Positions 47,353-58,100 of a stretch of DNA of 64,000 bases are shown here, in pieces. Each line of letters starts with the position of its first letter. The stretch's first letter is position 1. A program made the position numbers and the translations under genes. Below the pieces are notes generated by a model, which saw only the letters and a list, made by a program, of their open reading frames with translations, was not told the DNA's origin and searched no databases. The DNA is taken from the NCBI GenBank assembly GCA_026214975.1, contig JAOBSW010001170.1, positions 34,575-98,574 on the forward strand, in the 5' to 3' direction. This DNA is from Gentiana macrophylla (Eukaryota > Streptophyta > Magnoliopsida > Gentianales > Gentianaceae).

Positions 47353-47739
47353 CTTATAGCAGTACATTTTTTTTCTATTTTTTCTTGAGTTATTTAATTT
47401 GAATTTGATATATGCATTTCTAGTCTTTCAGCACATGTGTGGATTATTCTGGGGTAAAAATAACACTTGCAACCCCATGCCCATAGTAAATAAATTGTGA
47501 GTCAAACCCTCTCAAAAAAGATGTTTTTGCTTCCAAAAAAAAACAAATGTCTCATCTATTTGAATATGAAGAATTTTACAACCATCTATTTCACCTGTAC
47601 CCGTTGCAGAATATTAAAATATTTAAAGTTAAAAAAAAGATTCAAGAAGATTACAATATTTATCAATTCTCAAAGGGATGTGGCATTTCTAGCAGTACAT
47701 AACTCAAAATAAAATGTCAGAAATGTCATCCAACAGGGT

Positions 47740-48062
47740 CTATATGGATAGCTGCATTTGCATCACAAGGGACTGCAACATTTCTCTTCTTCTTGTTGTC
47801 ATTCAGCACATGTACAACAGGACCAACATCCCCAGCAACAACACAACCAACTGGAGCAAGATGGGGTGTGGTATGCAGCGTAGCATTAGCAAGAGCGGAC
47901 ATAAAAAATTGTAGTGTTAACTATTTACAGTTGCAGACAAGGTTTCAACAAAGATTCAAGAATTCGTATGTACCTTCACCCTTTTAACTAGATCTTTCGC
48001 GGGAAGATCATTCTTAAAATGATCACGAACAGGTTGCTCTTGATAAGTCGGGTCAGATATAA
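47740..48062 (-). pseudogene. Two exon-like pieces of unknown origin
   Basis: Minus strand 48062-47975 reads DPTYQEQPVRDHFKNDLPAK, DLVKRVKV, and 47912-47750 reads SALANATLHTTPHLAPVGCV, VAGDVGPVVHVLNDNKKKRN, VAVPCDANAA. Both are open, have protein-like composition and are bordered by possible splice sites. They do not fit the next part of fumarylacetoacetase, so they are probably from other captured genes. I could not name the source. Confidence 0.45.
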
Positions 48063-48311
48063 TATCTCGTTATTCCTCCCTTACAGAACTCCACAATTTG
48101 AAAAATAAGAAGCACAAACAATGACCACTGCAGCCACATTTTCCCACTACCAAATCTCTGCACAAATTTTACAAAACTACCCAATATGTGTATCAAAATG
48201 TATATGCAGTGACATCAATCAAGATATCCCAAAGGAGGAGGATTCTGCAATTAAGGCTACGTTGTCAAGTGATCTAATATCGGTGATACAGAACATAGCT
48301 CAAGAATATAC

Positions 48312-48726
48312 CTTCGTGGGGGCATCATAAGAAAATGGCTCTAGAGCATCTAAAGTGACAATCCAAGGGGATACAGTTGTTCCTAAGAACAAAAGACAAA
48401 TGACCGTTTAGCAATCTCTATCTTTACCTCACAATTGATGTACAAAGATAGAACAAGAAAGAGAAGATTTCTTACCAAAACTTTTACCGAGAAAAGGACC
48501 TAGAGGTGCATATTCCCAAGCGTGAATATCTCTTGCTGTAGACAAAGAACCCAATCAGAAATTCATCAACTTTAATCCAGATATAGATTCTGTTTTCTTA
48601 GAAAGAAAGAAAATGTATCATGGTACCACTCCAATCATTCATCAAAACAAGCCCAAATATGTGATCTGCAGCCTCATTCACATCCAATACGGTCCCCAAC
48701 TCATTTCCAGGACCAACTACAGCAGC
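48312..48726 (-). pseudogene. FAH: Fumarylacetoacetase gene fragment, three exons with introns
   Basis: Fumarylacetoacetase cleaves fumarylacetoacetate in the last step of tyrosine breakdown. Exons on the minus strand: 48726-48627 ([33 protein letters not shown]), 48535-48476 ([20 protein letters not shown]) and 48382-48312 (TTVSPWIVTLDALEPFSYDA, PTK). GT-AG borders and phases are intact, so the copy was taken from genomic DNA, not mRNA. The N-terminal half and the C-terminal third of the enzyme are missing, so it has no activity. It lies between the inverted repeats of the 44012-49729 element. Confidence 0.92.
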
Positions 48727-48779
48727 CTTGAAGAATCATGTGAAGAAACAATACCAAAAGTTAAATCGAATCATTAAAG

Positions 48780-49620
48780 ACAATTATTTGTGCAACAGTC
48801 TCATCCCCCAACAACAGTATTAGCGCAAATACAATACAGAGCTTCTATAGATCTAAAGTCAAAGGTCCAAGGCAAAAGAGTGCTTCTAAAATTCATTCAA
48901 CTTATTACCAACCACACAGCAGTTCAGACACAATTGAATTGTACATTCAATTACATCATTCATCACGAAATACATATAAAACACAATATAATTTCACGAA
49001 CCAACTAGATTGAAGTTGAATATGTATAACTTAAAAAAAAAAAAAAAAATGAAGAGCGAAAACGAAACAAACTCTGCATTCATATCAAATATATCAGTAA
49101 TACAAAAACAATACGTGCAACGAAGATTCATGTAAACGAAAATGTTTGACGTCAAGGAACCGTTTGACGTCAATTTGAGAAGAGAAATTGAAGCAGAAGC
49201 TTCGAATTGAATTCGAGTAGGAAAATGGAGCTGATGAGGACCTCATTGTCGACGTCAAACGGTTTATCACCGCCATCTTCGAGCTGATTTCCGTTTATTA
49301 TTTTCTGTTCTTTTTTTTGGAGGGGTTTTCTGTTCTTTTCTTCTTTGATTATCACATCATCAAGATATTGCAAAGATCAAAATCTAGCTAAAAAATCAAA
49401 CTCGTCCAGAATTCTGAAGCTCGTTTAAGTCAATTCCTCTAAATCGATTTGCTACGAGCTGCAGTATAGCTACAGCTACAAGAAAAGGAGATTTTTTTTT
49501 GTTTCCTGAATTTGAGGTTTAGAGGACAGAAATGGGTTGCTGGGAGAGTCGCCAGATGATCGATGGCGGAAAAAAAATTAGAAAAGGGGAAAAGAGGAAC
49601 AGGTTGAAGATTGTAACAAA
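48780..49620. other. Gene-free right part of the candidate Pack-MULE
   Basis: No reading frame with recognisable content. The word gacgtcaaacggttt / gaccgtttgacgtcaa type repeats near 49150 and 49250 form a local inverted repeat (tttgacgtcaa, gacgtcaaacgg). Confidence 0.4.
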
Positions 49621-49624
49621 GGGT

Positions 49625-49729
49625 AATTTGGGAAAGTTTGAAAAAATGTGTTCTTATAAACAAATATCTTTTTTAGGTGTCCTAAGTGCCTAATTAAGTG
49701 TTCAAATCAGTCCTTATAAACAAATACCC
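49625..49729 (-). repeat. Right terminal inverted repeat
   Basis: Pairs with 44012-44120; see the element entry. Confidence 0.7.
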
Positions 49730-50002
49730 AAAAAAAATTTAATCTGTCCAAATATGTATTTTTTTATTTTGAACTCTTTTTGTGTACGGATACGACATCT
49801 TTTTATTTTTTTTACCGTTGTGCGACGATATTCAAATATCACTTTGTAAGATAAAATATTTTTAAAAGGATGTATAGAGTTGCTTATTTGGAGTGAATTA
49901 TTTTTGGGTGTTGAAAAAGCGTCAGAATCGTGATGTGTTAAAACGGGTGTGTTTGAAGGTATCATTGGGGTCACTCTAAGCCTTCATGCACTTAGTAAGA
50001 AC

Positions 50003-50004
<2 letters not shown>

Positions 50005-50071
<67 letters not shown>
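50005..50071. repeat. (TA)n microsatellite, over 30 units
   Basis: Uninterrupted AT dinucleotide run. Confidence 0.95.
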
Positions 50072-50072
<1 letters not shown>

Positions 50073-50550
50073 CAATGTGTTGTATACATAGTTTCGTGAA
50101 AAATATTTGAGATATACAGTATCACATAAGTTTCAAAAATAATATAAAATGTTGTATTGATTATAAAGAAATGTGTTGAAATATATATTAACTTATAAGT
50201 TACAAAGATTGATATAGGCACATGATTGGCAATTTTTTGTTTTGTGTTTTTTTTTCGAGGTGGCATGAAAAAGGCTAATTATGTGTTGTTGGATTCTTAT
50301 CTTTTATCTAAAAAAAATATTGAACCCAACATTAAGAGTTTTTGTTTCAAAAAAAATTAGGAGTTTCCACTTCATCTGTTCCACGGGATTAAGTAGAGAT
50401 GTTAATCGGGAACACAGTGGTACGAAGTCATGAGCTTGTCGTTATACCAAAGAACTGAGAAAACCTCTCTTTATGTGATTTGAACCTCCACACTCCAGCT
50501 TAAAATTTAACTGCCTTAAACACCCAAACACATCAATATTTGCAAAACAC

Positions 50551-50552
50551 TA

Positions 50553-50584
<32 letters not shown>
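50551..50584. repeat. Poly(T) tract, about 33 bases
   Basis: Uninterrupted T run in gene-free DNA. Confidence 0.9.
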
Positions 50585-50585
<1 letters not shown>

Positions 50586-50650
50586 TAAACAATACTTTAT
50601 TTACACTTTTCACAATGGGTGCAGGACTTCAGAAGATGGAAGGTGTTTTA

Positions 50651-50884
50651 TTAGGTGTCCCTATATCTAAAATAGAAATAATAAAAAAAAATCTAAAAAA
50701 TATGATTTGTTAGATGATGTTTTATCTGCAAAAATATTTAGGTATGATGAATAAGCCATTGTTTCATATATGTAACAACACTATTCACCATACCTAAATA
50801 TTTTTGCAGATATATCATCCATTGTAGATCATATTTGTATCAGCTTTTTTGTTTTTATTTCTATTTTAGATATGTAACACCCAA
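50651..50884. mobile_element. Foldback MITE, about 234 bp
   Basis: Arms of about 100 bp: tctgcaaaaatatttaggta on the left is matched by its reverse complement on the right, and outer arms share tatctaaaatagaaata. The start of a second copy (ggtgttttatatctaaaata) follows at 50910. Confidence 0.85.
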
Positions 50885-51318
50885 GGCACACTGTAGTAGA
50901 TGTTCTTTTAGGTGTTTTATATCTAAAATAAATATTTTAATGTTATAGATAAATGGATAGAAAACGTGTACGAGTGTTGCTTAATTGAGATGTCAGTATA
51001 ATGAAATATGTATTATTTTATATTATTTTGGCCACAGTAAATTAAAAATCTGATGATAAGTCGCTCTTACACATTTATTTCAAGTAAAAGACGCGTGAAC
51101 GTGACTAGGGATGTAAACTTGCTAATTTGAAGTCAAACACAATTAAAGCTTAATCGAGCCGATCGAGCATGTTTTTCCTTGCTCAAACGAACTTGAGCTG
51201 AGTTTGAGCGTAATTTTTTTTGAATAATTGCTCGACTCGATAAATAAATATCTGATTCGATTCAGATCGTTTACACACCCTAATTTACCGTCATAAAATA
51301 CAAGTCGGTATGTGGGGA

Positions 51319-51363
51319 TGGGAGGGAGGAGGAGGGAGGGAGGGAGGGGGTGGGGGTGGGGGG
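51319..51363 (+). repeat. G-run cluster, G-quadruplex candidate
   Basis: Nine or so runs of two to six G separated by single A or T (gggagggaggaggaggga, then ggggg runs). This meets the common four-run rule for intramolecular G-quadruplexes several times over. A second G-rich run lies at 51743-51752. Confidence 0.8.
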
Positions 51364-51567
51364 TTGCAACAAGAAACGGCACTATGAAGATGGGTAGTGA
51401 TAGTGCCACAACAAAATGACCACAATATTGAGCAAAACACACTTTTGATTCATTGATTATGATGTGAGACCTATTAAACCATATAAATCCCATAAAAATC
51501 AATGATTTAAAAGTGTGTTATGGCATTTATCGTAGCTTAAACATTTCTCTAGATAAGACGTGGGTGT

Positions 51568-51719
51568 CGGGAAATACTTGTGTGGTGTCTCCACACGGTG
51601 TGAAGATACCGTGTGACACTATACAGACCATACAGTTTTATTCTATACTTAAACTGTGTGGTTCTGATCGTTTCACCCGTCATTTCACCTCAAATTTACT
51701 CACCACACAAGTATTTTCC
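51568..51719. mobile_element. hAT-like MITE, 152 bp
   Basis: Ends cgggaaatacttgtgtggtg and (reverse complement) ggaaaatacttgtgtggtg, flanked by the 8-bp direct repeat GTGGGTGT (51560-51567, 51720-51727). An 8-bp target duplication is the hAT signature. Confidence 0.8.
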
Positions 51720-51959
51720 GTGGGTGTATACCAAATAAAGAGAGGGGGGGGGGAGGTGTGTGTGTGTGGAGGTTGAAGGACACCCATAATTATTTTTCAC
51801 CATAGCAATGTAAACACGTCAATGGACTATCAAAAAATGATGACCCTTTCCCTATCAACAAAAAGTAATCACATGAATACTAGAAAAAAAAAACCACATA
51901 GCAGTGTCATCATGATTCATGTTTCACTTTGGTTTCACTTGCCGACTTGTTACCGATTA

Positions 51960-52228
51960 CTCCTTCCGTTCCGAAATAATTAAGACAGTTGTCAAAATCA
52001 CGTATATTAAGAATGTTAGTTAATTCTTTAATATGAATGCCAAAATGACTAAAAAAAACCTTAGTCTATAATTAATACAATGAATATTGGATTTATTCTT
52101 TCACTCCTTAATAAATAAAGCAGAGATATAGAAAACACAATAAATACCGTGATTGAAAATATAATCGCCTTCAATTATTTTTGGAACAAATCTTTTTCGA
52201 TAATCATTCGCTTATTTTGACGGAGGAG
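51960..52228. mobile_element. Stowaway-like MITE, 269 bp
   Basis: Ends CTCCTTCCGTTCC and GACGGAGGAG with TA on both sides (51958-51959, 52229-52230). Confidence 0.85.
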
Positions 52229-52933
52229 TACCAAAAAGTGGATATTAATAATGGTGTAAACCTGATCATTGACATGTGGCATGACTGTTTTTGAATCTCG
52301 TGATCAAGATATCTTAACCTGGCTTTACGGGTAATTCTCGGTAGTCACTTCGCTCGCTTGTGGAGTAACACAACGTCGTATGATGAATGGTATTATGGGT
52401 CGTTGTTCCCGTTATTTTTTAAGACTAACTCTTCGGAGTTGTTCCGTCGTTGGCAAGTTTGGGGTTATCCCCTTTAATCTAATAGGTAGTAATGTGGTTT
52501 TATGGTTTTTGTTTTTCTTGGAGTTGTTTTGTTTCAGTCCAACTTTAGCCTAAGGGAAGTCCAGTGTAGATCCGGAGGTGTGTCTGTGTGTGTTGTATAG
52601 CCCTTTTCAATACATAAATAATGGCATCTAGCATCGACACCACAATCAATCTACTCGGCGCATCACAAATGAAATTCGACCTTTCCATATTCGAACTTAT
52701 GCACAAAACTCGAATATGGAGTGGAGAGGTTGAACGTAAATTTCGACCTCTATAAAACAGTGCCCAGTAGATGGCACCTTTCAATACATAATCTACAACG
52801 ATTTCATTTAATCAAATGGGAATACCACAAAATGAATACTGTGGTGCATTTATTTCTCTTTAAACATTCTCAAGAAAATCTGGAGTCCTCATTTCGCATT
52901 AGGCAAAATTTTCAACCTCAAAGAAATATAGCT

Positions 52934-53000
<67 letters not shown>

Positions 53001-53033
53001 CAAAACCTCTAAAAAAGAATGAAGATTGCCTGA
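52229..53033. other. Gene-free stretch with a (TA)n microsatellite
   Basis: 3' flank of the RELCH gene, so it includes its 3'UTR. A TA run of about 30 units fills 52939-52998. A 14-bp inverted pair (tccatattcgaactt / aactcgaatatgga) lies at 52684-52720. Confidence 0.5.
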
Positions 53034-55148
53034 TCATTGATTGTTGGGGGCACCATCTTCATTGATCTTCGATTTGCCTCGGAGCATGTCGGTGAAACCG
53101 CCTCTCATTATCCGCCTGAGTCGTGTGTCCTCTAATGGAGGTTGTGGTTGTGGTGGTGGAATAGGATCAGGTGTGAGCGGCGGCATAGCTTGTTCTATGC
53201 TTTCTTTCTTTCCAAGTAAACCGCCTTCACCGAAGAAATTGCTTACGGATGACGCGATACCGAGATGAGCGCCCATTACTTTGCTGATTGTGTCGAAAGT
53301 TCCGCCTGACCTTTCTTTTAGTATGATTTCTAATGCTTCTTTGTGTGCTGGATCTAATGCATGTGTGCTTTTAACAGATTCTCAGATAGCCGGTATGAGA
53401 TAGTCTCGGACACTAGTAACCGAAAGATCTGGAACAAAATTTAAGTGGATGTTACAGGATTCTGAACTAATTTTTTTTTTTAGATAAAGACACTTTTAAT
53501 ATTTTTTTGTTTCACGATTTTCGCATTTCTATCCCCTATATTTTATATGGATTATTTTTACCCCTTATCTATGCAATCATTTTACCTTTTCAGTCCATTT
53601 GGCCACATGTCAAGTTTTTTTGACAATAGCATGTAGTTCAATGCTGAGATTTTGGATGCGTGGCAGTTTGGACTAAAAATGTGAAGAGAAAGAATGCATA
53701 GATGAAGGGGTAAAAGTGTCATCAAGATAAAAAGTTGGGGATAAATGTACAAAAATCATGAAAAAAAAGGGGACTAAAAGTGTGTTTATCCAATTATTTG
53801 TTCATTGAAGAAAAACAAGAAGAAAGTTGGGAATATAGCAGAAGTAGGACCTGTGGCATCAAGAGCACGAATCGCTTCACAAAATGCGTTGGCTCTCTCA
53901 CGCCTACGTGCTACATTGCTTGAGGCGAGTGGCACAGCTGTCAGTTGAAAAATCTTAGACAGGAGATGTAAATTCTGTTAAGATAAAACAATCATGAAAT
54001 GTTGCAACCATTGCTAATCAAAAGAGAATACTACATGGAAGCACTATCCTCAGTTAACATTCTGCATTTAACAGAAGCGATTGTATGTAAAAACGTACTC
54101 CATTCCGACACAAAGATTACTGTAAATAAGGTAAAGGTATTGTAAAATAATGATTCAAACCATTCATATTCACCGAAAAGCAGCAGAATCCATACTAAGA
54201 TCTCTAAAATTCAGAATTTCTAAATACTGCACTACTTGTAGCGCACAAACTACAAATCACTTAAAATCATGCAGCGTAGAGATTCTATAAAATAGATAAT
54301 CTGTTAAAAAAAAATTGATGCAAATGCTCTAATGAAAAAAGGATTAAAAAGGATATAATCTCTAAGCCAATCTGTTGTATGCGGTACAGTCGCAGCCAGT
54401 GCACGGACCACAGCCAGTGTAGCCTCATGTGATCCATCCTCAAGAAAAGCATCCATTTGAATACGTATTTTGTCAACAATCTAATAATTTTTTTCGAAAA
54501 ACAGAACAAAAATTAGATAGCTGATTTGAAATCATATATAAATATCAGCATCATTGTCATGACTCATGACTAAGTGAGAGGATCCATACCGTGTCGTTTT
54601 TGAAGTGCTGCGCTACAGTTCCAAATGCTTCGATACTCGCGTATTTTACGTTGAGGTTTTGATCAGAACCAAGGGTTACAAGAGCAGGCAAAACATGCAT
54701 TGAAGCAACCTTTGCATCAACATAGGGAACCTAGGAGAAAAAGGCAATTAAACATATATAGGACTCATAAGTTTAATAGTTGTTAGTTCGAGATAAAGAC
54801 ACTTGGTCCCCCTTTCGTTTCACAGCTTTTGCACTTATATCCTCAATATTTCATCTTGGCATTTATAACCCCTCATCTAGGTTTTTTTAACCCAATTTTT
54901 TATTGGTTGGAGCAAGTCACACCGTCAATGTTGGTTGTTTGACAGATGACAATGCATAGATGAGGGGTTAAAGTATGAAGATGAAACATTAGGGATAGAA
55001 ATGCAAAAATCATAAAACAAAAGGACTAAAAGTGTCTTTATCCCTTTGTTAGCCAATGCGGCCATCCACATCAGTTGAGTTTGAAGCACCAAGACCTCTT
55101 GGTCCTGAGTGGGTAAATTGTCTACTTTATGTGATAAATATCGTTTAA

Positions 55149-55180
<32 letters not shown>

Positions 55181-58100
55181 GATAGTTGTTGACCATCTTG
55201 CAGACTTGCACCAAAGAGAGAGCTGGCTTACCACGGATTTCAATAGATTCGCGGCATAGGTTTTCAAGTTGGTGTTGGAATTCACTACCATTTCCCATAG
55301 AATATTAAAAATCATGGTGTGATGTTCTTCAAATGTACTGCAAACACCAAATATAGACTATATATAAGTAAAAGGAGTCGGTATGATAATCTCAGACACC
55401 GACAGTTACTCATAAGTACATACCAAAGGAAGCGAATTGAGTTAACGATCTCCATTTTTCTAGAAGTTTCCTCATCTATATTGTGGAACAACAGAGTCTT
55501 CAAATACTTTGTTAGATGATCATGCTTGCATGGAGAACCTAAAACACCGCCAAAAGAAGCGGTAGGACACCTAGAGAAGAAAGCCTCTGTGATACAGCTG
55601 TTTTCGGTTTCAAACCTGCCAGCAAATTAGCACCATAATCGACATGTTCAGTAATTTATGAGATTTTGATACCAGCATAGCAACATGGAAGCCATTAAAT
55701 ATTAAAATTCCAATACCAATTAGTCGTGGACGAGTTGACTGTGGAAAGTATGTCCAATCCACCTCTTCACCCACAGCAACAAAGAAAACAGGCAGCATTA
55801 TATGAGTGAGGTAAGCCTCTCCATAGTATTCGGAGACCTTCAACAAAAACTACGAAAGAAAAGATCTTCGTATCAAAACTTGTAACACGAATGGTTTGAA
55901 AAAACAAATATGAGTGAGGTAAGCCTCTCCATAGTATTCGGAGACCTTCAACAAAAACTACGAAAGAAAAGATCTTCGTATCAAAACTTGTAACACGAAT
56001 GGTATGAAAAAACAAATTTAGAATTCACATACCTTTGTGATTCGGTTTCTTAAATTATCTTCCTTAGGAGGTAATAGACGAGCCAACTGAATTAGCTGGG
56101 AGAAACAGTCAACATGTATCCATTCAAATGCAGGCCATTCGACACCTCCCCTGACCAAACCCTTAGATAAGAAGCAAACACGAGGAATATATACATATGC
56201 CGAAAAGTATGAGTTCAGGAACGGAAACGTGATGAAGAGCAGACCTTGCGTAAAGTTCAAGCAGGGAAACGTTGAAGAATGTTCCAGAAGAATGTGCAAC
56301 TGAAGAAAATGGACAGGTATCAACAGCTTTCTGGTGCACAAATGGGAGCACTTCAGTCAGAAGCCGCAATAGGACATCAATATTCCAGCGTTCTCTTTCA
56401 CCTAAGAGACGAAGATGTGACTCAGCAGAACCTTCAACACCGGAAAGGGGTGGACAACGCTGCCAGAGAGGAATAGTTAATTAGAACGCAATAAGAGACA
56501 GTACCGTTCAAGCAAAAAGTGAAAATTTTAACCCACCAACTAGGCTCAAGTGGTTAATGACATGAGAATGTCTCGGGAGACCCCGGGTTCGATTTCCTCA
56601 GAAAGGGTGATGCTAAAGAGTTATGATGCACGGATAATTCTGTCTGGTAGTATTTCCTGTATCTGATATGTATCCGACACAGATACGCAACGGATACTTA
56701 GATACACACTTGGGGACGACTTTGTAAATTTTCAAAGTTGGATACGGGATTCAGATATGCATATCCATAACTCGGATATGTGAAATGAAGAGCAATGTTG
56801 AAAGTAAAACTGCCAAATAATGAATGAAAATTGTCCAAATTGATGAAAAACGACCAAAACTAAAGAGAACCATTAAAAATTGTTTTAATTTTTGTGTTCA
56901 AATATTTATTTCATGGTCCTAATAATATTATAATGTACAATTTGATCATTATATTTAAAGTATTCACACAAATGTCCTCCACACCCACGTCTTGTATTTT
57001 TAAAATATCCCATATCCGCGTATCCTCACCCACGTATCTATACCCGTGCAGCCTAGTTAAAGAGCTCTGGATCAAACCTATACTCCCGAGTAAGAGTCAA
57101 GACTTTGCAGGCACCTCTTGGACCAAACTCAGGATTACTCACTACTCATGCTAGCTAGTCCCGGACACCGAGAGGCTTAAATAAATAGATTTAAAATAAA
57201 AAGTCGAAATTTTACCTGGACTGAGCCTAGGATGTGTGAAAGTAAAACTTCTAAAATGTGGTCTATTTTGTCTCCCCATTTAATAAGAGCAGGACAAAGT
57301 TCTTTGATTGTAGCTTCAACAACCACCCCTGCTGGATCACAGATCAACTGAAACATCATCTCCTCAACCTATCAACAAACACGAGAAAGAGATCGGATTA
57401 ACTCTTTCCTTCTGTCTTGGTGTTGCTTGTAAGTCATCATGCTATGACCAGGGGACATATATATTGCTCCATTCCCTAGATCACGGAGCTTACATTTAGG
57501 CAATTCTGTCAAGTGAGATTTCTTCTCCATGATAGCCTCGAATCTTATTTAGTGAGGCTGACCTTGATATATTTATCCGTATTTGGGAAGAGTGGCAGCA
57601 GCAATGCAAGATTACGAGCAGCAGCCTCTCGAACAACAGTTGCAGGATCCTCGATTAGCTGTTGAACGATAGATAAGATAAGAGAATCACGGATCTCAGG
57701 CCGCACAAATTCTGCCAGCTGTCCACAAGATTGAGCAACCAGCAGTCTACGCTCCTCATACATGTGATTGATCTAGTAAGAACCAAAGTGGAATCAACAT
57801 TCTAACCTAAACATGTATGATATACAAAAACAAATTGCATAGAAGATTTGTTAGTCGTACTTGTTCCCAACATTGAGGAAGCAATTCTGTTTCTGTTCTC
57901 ATCTCTCCAACATTCCTCGCAAGTGTAACACAAGCCTGATAAAGGTATCTAAATCAATAAGCTTTGGGCAATAAAATCATTTAAAATTAAAACTCAAAAT
58001 ATTATCCGAACTCACATCCATTATAATTTGTCTTTGTTGCTCATCCGGACGCTTGATTAAATTGAATAATGTGTGGGTCAAGGAATCTCGGGTCGTGTTG

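Larger units (their letters stand above)
44012..49729. mobile_element. Candidate gene-capturing Mutator-like element (Pack-MULE type), 5.7 kb
   Basis: The ends are imperfect inverted repeats of about 100 bp: left has acttaattaggcaaatagga and tggttataaggacacaaat; the reverse complement of the right has acttaattaggcacttagga and tgtttataagaacacatt, and both then have caaat..accct. The interior holds a 3 kb minisatellite, three fumarylacetoacetase exons with introns, and other exon-like stretches, but no transposase. No target duplication was found, so assignment to Mutator is inference from the long inverted repeats and the captured exons. Confidence 0.65.

Noticed and set aside
44184..47367. 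Many long minus-strand ORFs (up to 238 codons) rich in HRGVSASRC-type repeats
   Set aside because: They follow from a stop-free 16-bp unit read in all frames and not from selection for a protein.
52721..53065. 114-aa plus-strand ORF with Tyr-Ile runs
   Set aside because: It is a translated (TA)n microsatellite.
56272..56484. Plus-strand ORFs opposite RELCH exon 12
   Set aside because: Shadow of the conserved minus-strand exon.
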